A stretch of DNA of 64,000 nucleotides, taken from the NCBI GenBank assembly GCA_020736575.1, contig JAGPYM010000007.1, positions 1,612,001 to 1,676,000 of the forward strand. The letters run 5' to 3'. A program made the position numbers and the translations under genes. The stretch comes from Thelonectria olida. Lineage: Eukaryota; Ascomycota; Sordariomycetes; Hypocreales; Nectriaceae. Below are positions 34,801 through 45,600 of this stretch, piece by piece. The notes beneath the pieces were generated by a model. The model did no database searches, was not told the DNA's origin, and saw only the letters and a list, made by a program, of their open reading frames with translations. Numbering within the stretch: the first letter of the stretch is position 1; each line of letters begins with the position of its first letter.

Positions 34801-36328
34801 TATCAGCTGGCGATTTCTCGCCCGCATTCTCGCCAGGCTCCGAGTGAAGTTCAGCATTGGTAGTGGGAGCCGCGTCAGATGCGAGCATAAAGACTGCCAA
34901 CCGCTCAAGTGCCGCGCGAGCATCCGCCATAGCCGAGAGTGCAGTAGGCAGGGCTTGCAGCGGCGTCCTCAATAGTAAGAAATAAGCGAGCGCAGGGAAG
35001 ACGACACTGGCTTCCATGCCGTTCTCGTTCGTCGCTCCATAGCAGATGATGCTGACGACGGCAGCCAGCGTGGGAGCTGTGTATGAAACGGCGGTGTTGA
35101 AGGCCCTAAGAAGCATTCTCTTGCGGATGTAGACGACCTCGTCGGACCTCAGCTTCCCGATCTTTGCGAGCAGACTCTTTTCGTACGCGTTGGTTTTGAC
35201 AAGCCGGATGGTCGCCACGGCCTCTAAGACGGCCTTGACCCGGGCGTCGGTGAAGGGCATGCTGGCCCTTCGCAGGCGCAGTAGCCGGCCCATCATGAAG
35301 GTCTGAAGGGGGTACAGCAGCACCAACAAGCCGAACCCCGGAAGAGCGCTGTAGCCCATCGACCACACGGTCAGGGCAAAGCAGAGCAGGACCTGGAGAA
35401 TGCTGGTCCATGCCGAGTGGAAGAAGCCGCAGCAGAAGTCCACGCGTGTCACGTCAGCGCTCATCAGGCTCATCAGCTTGGCTGTGCCGAGGCCATATTT
35501 CAGCTTGGCCTTTTCGGTGAGCTGCTTGGTCGCCCTGCGGTAGATGACATGCATAAGGGCGCCTCGCAGCAGGATACCGGTCGTGTACGAGCGGTAGAAG
35601 CCGTGGACGTTGGACGTGACGGAGAAGACCAGCAAGGCAAACAGGCCCACCGCGTAGCCGAAGCCTGCGCGCAGAGCCTGCTGGGACGGATCGGACAAAG
35701 TAGCGATAAGAAACCTGATGAGCAACGGTGAGACCATTTGCGACAGGTCTCCGGCCATCTTGAAGAGACCACCCAGCCAAAACCACCGGAAGCAGACATC
35801 GTTGAGAGCCAGGGTCAAGACGGTGGTGTCAGTTGTGCGCCTCGCCCAGAAAGGCCTCCATCGAATTGGCCCAGATGAAGCTGTTCGATTCCTGTTGCTC
35901 TCTCGCCTTGTGGACCAGCAATTCTCGAGTCGATCCGCATGGTCCTCGGCCAACCTGTTAGTGGGCATGTCGTACAAGTCATCGACCTGAAGCGGCCTGG
36001 TGTAGCCTGTTCTCAGAACAGGACTTAGCCAATTGAATGTCAAAATCGACAGCCAGTTGGCAGTCAACTCTGGCAACGCGGTCTTCTCCTCGATCCCGGG
36101 TCCAGCTCCAGCCTCAACGTTGCCGGGGGCCGACGTTGAATCCAAGTTCCGTGCCGTCAGTCGCTTGTCAATTGGTTTCGTAGACAGAAACGGTACCCTC
36201 CTGTACCATTTCCTAGGAGGGAAGCTTTTCCCACCAATGCTTGTCATGTTGTTGTCGCCGCGGATTTGGCTGTACCTGTTGCTCGTCAGACAGTGTCGAG
36301 ATGGATAACACGCGCGCGTCTTTAGCAT
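31886..36328 (-). CDS. MRP-type (ABCC) ABC transporter in the siderophore island
   Basis: Full-length exporter of about 1453 residues with two membrane domains and two nucleotide-binding domains, and without the extra N-terminal TMD0 of long MRPs. NBD1 has Walker A GPVASGKSS (about residue 580), signature LSGGQKQ and Walker B LLFLDDCFSALD. NBD2 has Walker A GRTGAGKSS, a variant signature ISQGQRS and Walker B IVLLDEATASID. The Asp after LLFLD replaces the usual catalytic Glu of site 1, as in other ABCC proteins. An in-frame intron at 32596-32676 (81 bp, GTAAGT...ATCAG) lies directly after the NBD2 P-loop; removing it restores GKSSLISALLRITEP. Start is either 36328 or the downstream ATG at 36247. 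MRP-like genes occur in siderophore clusters of Aspergillus, where export of siderophores or their breakdown products is proposed. It is divergent from the acyltransferase gene. Confidence 0.93.
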   Translation of the reverse strand: MLKTRACYPSRHCLTSNRYSQIRGDNNMTSIGGKSFPPRKWYRRVPFLSTKPIDKRLTARNLDSTSAPGNVEAGAGPGIEEKTALPELTANWLSILTFNWLSPVLRTGYTRPLQVDDLYDMPTNRLAEDHADRLENCWSTRRESNRNRTASSGPIRWRPFWARRTTDTTVLTLALNDVCFRWFWLGGLFKMAGDLSQMVSPLLIRFLIATLSDPSQQALRAGFGYAVGLFALLVFSVTSNVHGFYRSYTTGILLRGALMHVIYRRATKQLTEKAKLKYGLGTAKLMSLMSADVTRVDFCCGFFHSAWTSILQVLLCFALTVWSMGYSALPGFGLLVLLYPLQTFMMGRLLRLRRASMPFTDARVKAVLEAVATIRLVKTNAYEKSLLAKIGKLRSDEVVYIRKRMLLRAFNTAVSYTAPTLAAVVSIICYGATNENGMEASVVFPALAYFLLLRTPLQALPTALSAMADARAALERLAVFMLASDAAPTTNAELHSEPGENAGEKSPADTVVQVEDATFAYHDDEELMADDTSVNAQEVKNPNATEVQSKVSVGQTQRLRLDSLVVKRNQLVCIVGPVASGKSSVLGALLGDMQLVKARSCRLNLDNSLSSSQLAFAPQTAWLLSETVRENIVFGRPLDLQWYDEVLTRCCLHQDLKMLPEGDMTVVGEMGVSLSGGQKQRISLARTIYGRSPLLFLDDCFSALDAHIGARVFDMAVNQARRDKEATIVLVTHSMVLARQADHIVYMENGHIAEQGSYELLANRGGPFSLFVGSSLTPDSDSDSESTQHDGDSEQPQSREHMVNEAREEATVTEKPKSKQEGRGKEIMQSEERLVGSVSGKTYIRYVRMGNAWLTVPFFVTSIVIYQGISIVSPLWLSWWQLNKYTSISEDAYMGGYAAFGIGQSLGLFCMSATFAFFCFWCSNKLHHATMSRVLHAPVAFFDTTPQGRITHRFSKDVDAVDNVVGETLRLFISTASQAVGTIIVVSIVVPSFVAIAVALLLAYTWTGMYYRPASRELRRVNNLLRSRIYEHFGESLSGLPTLKAFGAVSRFLEDNARKIDTENTAYWLSVACQRWLNLRLDLCGATLVLAAGLLVVGLRDKINPSSGGVVLSYVVTAQAVFGNMIRQSAEIENNMNSVERMLHYAYNIEQEPAHEVDDVDKDLKASEWPRAGRVQFQSLTLSHRPGLEPALRDITLDIKPGEKVGVVGRTGAGKSSCKFSHPATSALATIYPTFSLTPSNHISVISALLRITEPTSGKILIDGVDIRTVGLHLLRSSLSVISQGAVLLAGTIRYNLDPFQQHDDDWLQQCLSRVGLAGGQPNTNRTSSNGQDNGIGSDSCEDEKIYESEPGGGSPSLVLDSEVKENGANISQGQRSLISIARALVRRSRIVLLDEATASIDGRADKALQVMLNEVMGDATVLTVAHRLDTIVATCDRVIVMESGRVAEFDCIPELFSRPDSLFRALCDASKITCVGKTC

Positions 36329-37577
36329 CTCTTTGAGAAAGAAATTCTCTCTAAGCCCATTCTGGCTAATTTTAATTCCATACTACGTATACAGTTACCG
36401 AGAATGCCATCCACATTTGGATATCGGAATCTGAAGCTCTCGCCGACTTCGGACCTGCAGGAGCTGTAGGGTAGCACGTCTGTGCAGCATGAGCGAGATG
36501 CTTCGTTTGCAGCCAAGTGTGTGTAAAGCTTGGCATTAGTAAGGATCTTCACATCTCTCGATGGGCACCATGTGAAGCAGGGTGTGGACGTATACGAAGT
36601 CTCAAAATGCCTTGTGGAATGTTGCATTCGAGGGAGCCAGACAGAACTTTTGTAGAACTTCTGACCATGACCCAGCTTATTAGCCTTGGCTGGATGGGGG
36701 TCTCGCGGACATCTTCCTTCTTTCAGCTAAAAGCGCCACCGAGATCGACCATGTTTCTTCCCGTCTGGCTATCCCGGCCGGGGCGTCGGAGGTAGAATAA
36801 GCATAAAGCGCCACTCAACTGCCGGCATCAGACGAACCGCCTTAAATAAGCTTCCCTTACAAGCCGACTCGTTGAAAGGGCGTGGACATACCCAGCGATC
36901 CCCCACCCTTTCCTTTTCCCATGTTGCGGCTTTAATCGCACAAACCAATGGCATACGCTGGCACTTCTGAGCATAGCCCGGTAATGCCTGAGGTATGGAA
37001 TCTTGGCTACTGGTCAGAACGTGTCAGGAAGTGCCGAATCCTAGTGACATGGCGCAATGCTGGCACCGCTTGTCATAATCTCGCTAAGGGGAACATGTCA
37101 GGATGACCTGGACCGCTGATGTCATGGGCGGTGCTCTCGGATGCGGCGCCGAGACGTAGTGGTTGCAGCGACAGCAAGCTGTTCATACTCCGTAGGTGCA
37201 GTAATGCGACTGAACGATCGTTCAGTGCTACTTATCTCTTTGTTTCAATGGCGAAGGGAGTCTGCTGCTTTGACTATATAATAGTGTTAGACTATAAATA
37301 TATGCATTCTTACATCGTTGGTTGAATCATTGATTCCTCTGGGCTTCACAGCTTGCACAATCGTGAAGTGAAAACGTTTTCGTTTTCCATTATTCTTATT
37401 CGAGTGGCCTTTGTGTAAAGCTCACTGTTCTCCGTTTATCCCACAATCAAGTACGGGATCCTCTGTGTAAGTATGGACCTTACCTAATAGCGAGCAGGCA
37501 AATTTGGTTAATTTGCTGAGGAGCTTTAGCTCTGATGAGCGAGAAGACTAATGGACTCGTAGGTAAATACAACGAAA
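36329..37577. promoter_or_regulatory. Divergent promoter between ABC transporter and acyltransferase genes
   Basis: A 1.25 kb bidirectional intergenic region. It contains an 18-bp perfect palindrome (37209-37226), an HGATAR site read on the minus strand just after it (AGATAA at 37232-37237), TATA-like words near 37275 and 37293 facing the acyltransferase, a 12-bp palindrome GAAAACGTTTTC at 37370-37381, and a GTAAGT at 37468 that could start a 5' UTR intron. No gene seen inside. Confidence 0.6.
37209..37226. promoter_or_regulatory. Perfect 18-bp palindrome, candidate regulator site
   Basis: Reads ACTGAACGATCGTTCAGT on both strands. It lies 352 bp upstream of the acyltransferase ATG, inside the promoter shared with the ABC transporter, and is followed within 6 bp by a GATA core. 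Twofold symmetry suggests a dimeric binding protein; none is known to me for this sequence. Confidence 0.45.
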
Positions 37578-38864
37578 ATGGGTTCTGTCATTGTTGAGAC
37601 ACAGCATCGCCACGAACGGCTGTTGAAGATGTCTAACGGGACAACTTTCAAACTACCCGACGGTGAGACCGAAGTGTGGGTTGATGCCACCGGCAATGGC
37701 GCTGCCACGGGCTATGTCGTCGGTTCTGGTGATCAAACGCTGGCTCGGTGGACGACTGATGGGACTCAAACAAGAGTCTCTCCGGCCATGGTCAACGATG
37801 ACAATGCGCAGTTCGACAAACTTCTCCGGCTCCAGCTGCTGAGTTTGGGTGCAGCCGACCCTCGCTCACCATTTCGGTTTGAGGGCCAGTGCCATGACCT
37901 CGCACTGGCATGGGCCTCTGTGTATGCCTTGTGGGTGCATCCCGACCACAGAGACGACGAAATGATCGCCGTCTCGGTGGACAGCGAGCGAGTGGGCGAG
38001 TACATCCGATGCACAGGCTTGGGAGTGCTATCACCATTCTCGCCGGATGTAAGAACAGCAGCGAAACATACCATCTATTGGCTTTACCGTGAGGCGTTCT
38101 GGCAGGGAGCAGGGGCGCCAGACTCGCAGCACTGGCTTCGATCCCGACCTGAAGTGACCTCCTTTCCGGGTTTCAACGGAATGCTGGGTGCTTTCGCCAG
38201 CCAGATGGGGTTCACTCGCAAGGGCAACGTCTGCACCGTCCACCCAGTGCGGCCTGCCAAGCCCAAGCCCGGCACAGTCATCTACTCACGGTTCATCGTC
38301 GAACTCGGCCAGCAGCTGCGAATTCTGCACATTGACGCCGAAAACCCGGTCCATTTTGAGGCGTACAAGCGGTGGCAGAACTCAGACCGCGTCAACGCCT
38401 CGTGGAAGGAGCGCGGGCCGGACGAGCATCACCGGGCGTACCTGGCGGAGCAGTTGGCGGATGCGCACAGCATGTCATGCTTGTTCGAGTGGGACGGCGA
38501 GCTGGCTGGGTACACGGAGCTTGGCTGGGTCAAGGAAGACAACGCGGCGTGTTTCTTTAGCTCTAACTGCAACATTGTGGTGGGCGAGCACGACCAAAAC
38601 TCGCACATCCTGGTGGGCGAGGAGCGCTTCCGGGGTGGCAAGAGGTATGAGGCTGTGGCGACGTCGATCAAGCATTGCTGCTTCTTACGAGACCCGCGGA
38701 CCAAGCAGGTGATTGCCGAGCCTCGATTCGACTTGGCCCACGTTCATATCCAGAACAAGTACCTACCGCAGGAGAAGAAGAAGCGTTTCCACCTACCGCA
38801 CAAGACGGCCATTCTGTTCGCTCTCCAGCGGGATCGGTTTTTCCAGGAGGCGCATCTAGTATAG
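37578..38864 (+). CDS. SidF/SidL-type N5-hydroxyornithine acyltransferase
   Basis: Predicted to transfer an acyl group from acyl-CoA to N5-hydroxyornithine, making the hydroxamate that chelates iron. The 428-residue single-exon protein has the family's two-part plan: an N-terminal variable region, and a C-terminal GNAT-like domain (about 230-428) related to bacterial siderophore acetylases. Landmarks are NPVHFEAYKRWQNSDRVN, HHRAYLAEQLADAH, CLFEWDGELAGYTELGWVKED and the C-terminal KTAILFALQRDRFFQE. It resembles both SidF (anhydromevalonyl transferase, fusarinine/TAFC route) and SidL (acetyl transferase, ferricrocin route). Proximity to a SidC-like NRPS favours acetylation, but no residue I can read decides the acyl group. 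It is divergent from the ABC gene and 0.8 kb upstream of the NRPS in the same direction. No peroxisomal PTS1 is visible (tail EAHLV). Confidence 0.85.
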   Translation: MGSVIVETQHRHERLLKMSNGTTFKLPDGETEVWVDATGNGAATGYVVGSGDQTLARWTTDGTQTRVSPAMVNDDNAQFDKLLRLQLLSLGAADPRSPFRFEGQCHDLALAWASVYALWVHPDHRDDEMIAVSVDSERVGEYIRCTGLGVLSPFSPDVRTAAKHTIYWLYREAFWQGAGAPDSQHWLRSRPEVTSFPGFNGMLGAFASQMGFTRKGNVCTVHPVRPAKPKPGTVIYSRFIVELGQQLRILHIDAENPVHFEAYKRWQNSDRVNASWKERGPDEHHRAYLAEQLADAHSMSCLFEWDGELAGYTELGWVKEDNAACFFSSNCNIVVGEHDQNSHILVGEERFRGGKRYEAVATSIKHCCFLRDPRTKQVIAEPRFDLAHVHIQNKYLPQEKKKRFHLPHKTAILFALQRDRFFQEAHLV

Positions 38865-39675
38865 ACATTACCATGCTATGAATTTGATACTTGGTCACTC
38901 TCCTTAGTAACAAAGCTGTAGCCGTGAGGGTATCTAATTACCTCAAAATGAGCACTGGAGTTACATTGAATAGACCCCTCCCTGCTTTCATGTCGTTAGT
39001 GGGACAGCATCATCAAGGAGTGGGAGGGTTAGATTCGGCGAAAGTGAAGCTTAATTGATGATCTTCAACTCTGGAGCTACCTTCTTTTGTCCATTGCGCC
39101 GTCTGGCTACAGAGGGAGGAGGTAGTATACATTACCTAAATGACGTTGCAGGAGGTGTTCAACTAAGAGGCGGGCCAGCCAAGAAAGATAGGCAGTGCTC
39201 TTCTTCCCGGATGAAGCCGATGTAGCACCGTAAGTAGGGACAATGAAGAAGGTTGGGAAGCAAATTTTCGCATACGAGGTAGATAATCTAATCAGATCAC
39301 GGCTCGCATGGCCCGGGAGCATTGCGTAAATCCACTTCGGCAGACTCCAGAAGCCAAGTGACAAGGATGCCGCCTCCAGGGTGGATGCCCACACGCCCAC
39401 CCCACGTAGAGAACACACTCCTTCCACAAGCTGATGACCCTGACGTAGGGCCGTGGGGAGAAGGGAGAGGATGCTTGGTTTACCCCTCGGGTTGACAGAA
39501 TTTTTCACTCCCCCACCGTTCAAGCGATGCGGCATACTTGGACAGTATTCGAATATGGACCAAGAATATAAGTCAGTTTAGCTGGTAGTCATACAAAATA
39601 CGCACACGAATAGACTCTCAAAAGACTCGTACAGTGGCCTCCGGTTGAGGCAAAACAGACAAGACCTACGACAAC
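38865..39675. promoter_or_regulatory. Promoter region of the siderophore synthetase
   Basis: This 0.8 kb region between the acyltransferase stop and the NRPS ATG contains no supported gene. Two plus-strand HGATAR cores are visible (AGATAG at 39186 and AGATAA at 39281, the latter followed by ATCAGATC at 39291), which could be weak iron-GATA sites. No exact ATCWGATAA was found. Confidence 0.45.
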
Positions 39676-42600
39676 ATGAAGACCGCTGAATTGATGCCCT
39701 GGCTACCTATCACGCAGCTCCGACCACTGCATTCTCGCCAGCAGCCTGCCAATCGAGAGCTAAAAACACCACCGTCAGGAGAAAAAGAGCATCATGAAGA
39801 TGATTCCCAGCTGCTGCACTGGCTAAGCTCTCTGGAACCAAGACCCAACGGGGACACAGCCACCAAAGCTTTTGTAAAGCTTGTCTCTCGCCTAGTGGTC
39901 CTTGACCCTGGCGAGGCTTATTGTATCCAAGACTCTATACGCGGTGGCTTCATCTTGGCTTGTTCTGCCAGCGCAGGCCATAAGAATGAGAACGGCGATG
40001 GAGCGTTTAGCTTCATCGAATGCGAGAAGAATCATGACATTCCAACTGACTTTTCGATTGGTGAAGGAAAGGTGAGTTGACCCAGAGGAACTCAGAGGGC
40101 CACAGTGAAAAACCCATGCTCGACGGTTCTTGTGGCTAACAAGCAACTCAGGCCTTGCAACTTCATATCAACGCGGTAACTGGACAAGTGCAGTTGACCG
40201 CACAGCCCAATGTGATACCTCCAGCTGCTCTCGAGGCCGTGGGTCTGATGCTGGACGACCTCATCGTTGGCCTGCAGCAAGGTCAAGGCCGCCAAGATAC
40301 AGGTAGGAAGTGGACGCAACCTTCTGTGCTCAACTTCCCACCCAAGGACAGGCCCTTGGCTTTGCTTCATCAAGAGCCGACCTGTTCAAACAATTTGCAG
40401 AATGAGGTGGATGAGATTCATCAGGATGAGCCAGCCTTACTTCACCATTGGTTTGAGCAACGCGCGGCAGAAAACCCTCACAGGACGGCTCTGGATTTTC
40501 TCGTACACCTTGAAAGCGGCAAGAGGATTCAGTATACATATCAACAAGTCGAGAACGCCGCCAACGCGCTAGCGGCTCAGCTGGTCAGCACATCTGCACA
40601 GTCGCAGTCACAATCACAGCCATCCATCAACACGGTTTCCGTGCTGATGGGGCCCTGCCCAGAGTTGTATATCAGCTACCTGGCGGCTCTCAAGGCTGGG
40701 ATGGCATTCTGTCCTATTCCCGTGGATGCCCCTGAAGAGAGAAAGAAGGCACTTATGGAAGATCTGAAGCCAGTTGCTGTTCTTGAGGCCGCACCGACGC
40801 AGTCAGGGTTATCATCATCGTTGTGGTCTACCACGACGACCATCATCAGCGTGATCCCCTATCTTGCAGCATGCGACGTCAAATCGGAAAGACAACCCCT
40901 CTCCCCCCCATTTTGCGCCACGGAGACTGACGTGGCTTACATCCTATACACGTCAGGAACAACTGGCATGCCAAAGGGCGTGGCCGTCAGCCATGTTTCC
41001 GTAGCATGCACCATCTCCGCCCTAAGTGCTCACTACGGATTTGTCTCGCCAAAGTCACCATCGCCCAGCGAACCCATTAAATGGTTTCAAGGCGCAGCTC
41101 CCACCTTTGACATTTCCATCTTTGAGATCTTCTGGACACTCAGTACCGGTTCGACGCTCTGCTGCGCCCCGCGCGAGTTTACGTTGCAGGACATTGACAA
41201 GGTCGTCACGACCTTCGAGGCCGACATAACCAATATCACTCCCAGCTTCGCCAACTTGCTGGACCCTTTGTCTATCCGTGGTCTGATGGTTGGTGGGGAG
41301 ACACTGAATGCACGCCTCTTGCAACGCTTTGCATGTCACAACCCCGCTGCGACTGTGGGTGGTGACGACCGCGGGCAAACGCCTAGAGGTATCTACAACG
41401 GATATGGGCCTACAGAGACGGCCATCTACTGCATCGCGCAGGCTCACGTCCCGGAAGAGCAGCGAGGTTCCGTGCTGGGAACACCTCTCGCAACGTGCGG
41501 ATGTCTCATCGTCGATGAGCTGGCTCAGAGCCAGGCTCAGACTGAAAGCTTGGAGCCCGTGCCCATGGGGGCAATAGGAGAGCTCGTAATCACTGGCCCG
41601 CAGGTGAGCAGGGCGGGCTATCTCAACCGTCCCGAGGAGACTGCGTGCGCCTTTATCGACGATCCGCGATGGGGTAGGGCATATCGAACCGGCGACCGAG
41701 CTAGAATTGTATGGGACTCCCGTGGTGAGCCCATTGTTGAATTCTTGGGCAGGATTTCTGATGATCAGGTCAAGCTCAGCGGAAGACGCGTGGAGCTTGG
41801 CGAGATTGACAGTGTGCTGGCCAGCAAGGTGGAAGGCATTCAGGAGACTCTTTCTTGTGTCTGGAAGCACCAGGGTGCTGAGGCCGGCTCTGAGAAGGTC
41901 GTGAGTCTTGTTGTCCTTGATCCGCGTGCCGACTTGGCCTTTGGATTTGTCCGCCAGGGGTGTATTGAGGCCGCACAACGGCACTTGCCGGACTACATGA
42001 GACCCTTTAAGATCTTTCAGGTCGTGGCGCTCCCGAAATCTCCATCCGGGAAGGCCGATCGCAAAGCAGCTCTGACATACGTTCGGGAGACTTTGACGCA
42101 GGACCATCAACTGCACACATCAGAGTCTACTCAGGATGAAGCCACCGAATATGTTGAGGCACTACCCGACACTGACGATGCCATACTCGAAGAAGAGCTC
42201 CTCTCTACCGTGTGTGATATTCTCAGCGATGGCTCTGCCACTACCAGGGTGACACTCACGGCCACCACGCCACTCGCCGAGGCTGGCATGGACAGTCTTC
42301 GCGCAATGAGACTCTTGCGCGATATCAGGAGGCAGTGGCTCAGCTCTGGATCCACAGAACATCGACATCAACACGCGCATCTACAGCCACCACTGGCCCT
42401 GCTTCTCGGCTCGGGGGCCAGTGTTCGATCCGTGTTCTTCCCCTCGATGCAAAATGTCGATGACTCGACAAAGCTAAATGCCATGGAAGCTGATGTACGA
42501 AGTCAATTGGCTGAATTCTCCTCCAGATACGCGACGGAAGCTCTCGACAAGCTCAATCTCGCTAGCAAGACTGACATTGAGATGATTCTTCCCACAACAT

Positions 42601-45600
42601 CCACTCAGAGTCAGCTGGCCATGAGCTTCGCTATGGATAGGCGCAACTACATCAGCCATTCTGTCTTGAGACTGAAGCCGGATGTCTCGGCCGCGGCGCT
42701 CAAGACAGCCGTCGAGATGGTTGTCTCCGAACAGGCCATATATCGATGTGCAATTCTTCCATGTGATGATTCGCTGTCCCCATTTGCCCAGACCATCCTG
42801 GCGCCTGAGGCATGGCATAAATTCGTCAACAACGCGAGTCGGGTCGTGCACAGGAGGACAAGTGCAAGTCGTGTTGCTGCTGATATGAAGGTGTGGCTCG
42901 AATCGGCTGAGGAGAACATTTCTCTCGATTCTCAGAGGCTGTACCATATTCAGATCATTGAGCCAGACGCGGATTGTGAGTCCAATTCCAGTAGCACTGG
43001 CCTTTTGGTCATCAGCGTTGCCCACTGCATCTGCGATGGTGCCTCACTTGAGGTGCTTATGACCGACATCGCCAGGCGTTATGCTGGCCTGGAACCTCTC
43101 CCGAGACAGGGCATCTACGAGGTGGTGTTTGAATGGGCGTCAAACGTGGACCCCGGGACCGACAAGCTGTGGCGAGAGTTCCTAAACGGCTGGGAACCAG
43201 AAAGTTTTGGTTCGTTAAGCGGTAACAACGTCAAGCCATCTTCTGTTGGTTCAGGGTGTGATCATGAAATGGTCCAATACGCCAGTGGCCTACCATGGCA
43301 GGTCTTGGAGGACAAGAGCAGGGCCCTGGGTGCGTCCCCGTTGTCAGTTCTCCAAGCGGCCTGGTCCCTGCTCCTTCATTTGTTCTCTGAGGCAGACACG
43401 GGAGATATCACGTTTGGAAGCGTCATTTCGGGCCATAATCTCGCTGCACACGCGCCCACCTTCTCAGTGGTGCCTTGCCGGGTGGCCCTGCCCGCGATGC
43501 AGACTATCAGTCAACTTCTCGGCAGCCTTGCAGCTCACTCCAAGTTTGCGCAGAGCCACCGGCACACATCCTTTGGAAACTTCAAGACGCTGCCATACAC
43601 CACAGCCTTGGCCCTACAAGCATATCATTCGCCGGATCCTGGGTCCGAACATGAGTTTGCAGAGAGTTCACCTCTCTTCTGGACCGAAATCCAGAACCCA
43701 GCTATACGTTACGATTTTTCTATGTTTGCGGAGCTCTTTCCAACAGACCCTCATTCCCCAGATCGAAATGGACAGTTCAGTAACATGACGTTCAAGCTTA
43801 CGTACCGCGGGGATGCGCTCTCAGAAGTCTCGGCGACATGCATCGTGAAGCAGCTGGCGGCACTCACGGAAACCATACTTGGCTCAATGCCCGGTGACAT
43901 GGTCCAGGGGCTACCAGGACGCCTGCCTAGGAGCTTGCTGTCTACAGAAGGAACAATTCCGATTCCAACCAAAATCGAGGAAGAGCCAAGCCGGCAAAAT
44001 CAGGATCGAGTTGAACTTCTACACTCCCAATTTGAAAACCAAGCTGCGTCAACCCCTGATCTTCTGGCCCTTAGTTTCTACGCTTCATTAGATTCGCCTC
44101 CAGTCGAGTTAAGCTATGCAGAGCTTGACGCCAGGGCCAATGGCCTAGCAAGCGTCCTGCGCGAGGAAGATGTAGAGATCATTCCCATCTGTTTGCAGCG
44201 AAGCGTCGAACTCTACGTCGCCGTCCTGGCAATCCTGAAAGCCGGCTCGGCGTGGTGCCCTATTGACGAGACGTCGCCGGTGCAAAGACGGACCTCGCTG
44301 ATCGCTAGGACACAGAGCAAAGTATTGCTCACGACCACTGAGTCCCTACCTCTGGTCGAGCCCTGCCTTGCCCAGGAGAGTCTTCAGGGCGTGCGCGTAA
44401 TTCTTATCGACCAGTACGCGAATCTGAAGACATCGATGAGGCCCGATCCGCGCCACAGCGTTCTATCTTCGCACCGCCTCAGCGGGAAAGACCTGGCTTA
44501 TCTCCTGTGGACTTCGGGAACCACAGGTGAGCCAAAGGGTGTCATGATCCAACACGGCGCCGCGGCACAGGCTATGCGCGATCTTCAGATCCAAGTTGAG
44601 CACGATAAGGAGACCGGTCAGGTACGCACCTTGCAACTGTCGGCATACAGCTTCGATGTATTCGTGCAGGACCTTTTCTACACCTGGGGCCTGGCAGGGA
44701 GTGTCATCAGTGGCACACGAGAGGTGGTGCTGGGCACCTTTACTGAGTTCATCTGGAAATCCCGCCCCACGCACGCTCACCTCACACCTTCATTTGGCGC
44801 GAGTATCACTGTCGACGAGATCAGGGGCTCAACCCTGCAGTACGTGACCTTCATAGGCGAGAAGCTTACAGAAGACGTCGCCGAAGCCTGGGCGGCACCT
44901 GGAATCACCACACGCGCGTACAACACATATGGACCAGCCGAGAACGCGGTAGTGTCCACCCTGAGGCAATTCTACGGAAAGAGCAGGGATCAGGCGAAGG
45001 CTGCCAACGTAGGCTTTCCCTTGCACCACTGCACTGCTTATGTCGTTCGCGAGGTTGAGGTTCAACAAGACAAGCTGAAGCGCTGGGAGCTTGTCCCGCG
45101 ATATGGAGTTGGCGAGCTGGCCCTCGGTGGCGCACAAGTAGCCAAGGGCTATCTCAGTAACGAAGCCAAGACGACCAAGGCTTTCATCCAGGGGGGCCCC
45201 GGTATCGACGAGCGTATCTACCTAACGGGAGACATGGTGCGTCTCAACGACCACGGCTTCGAGTTTCTCGGCAGAAACGACGATCTGGTCAAAATCACCG
45301 GCATCCGCATCGAGCTGAGCGAGATCAGCGCGGCCTGCGCGAGCGTCAAAGACCAGGAGATGGCCGTCGAGCACGTCGAGACGTTGTATCTCTTGCGCCC
45401 AGGGACTGACACTGGCAGCAGCAATAAAGTCGTCGTCACTTTTGTCTCTGTCAGGAAAGACAATGTTGACACGGGCAAGATCAGGGCACAAGTACTCCAG
45501 AGGGCTAGGGACATGCTACCTGCGTACATGGTTCCCGGCCACATCGTGGTTCTGGAAACGACCATGCCGAGAACCGCATCTAACAAAGTCGACCGTAAGG

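Noticed and set aside
39107..39535. 142-codon minus-strand frame in the NRPS promoter
   Set aside because: No recognisable domain and no conserved composition; more likely a chance frame in regulatory DNA.
41055..42116. 353-codon minus-strand frame inside the NRPS
   Set aside because: Antisense shadow of the first adenylation domain, whose motifs (YTSGTTG, GYGPTE, SGKADRK) are in the plus frame.
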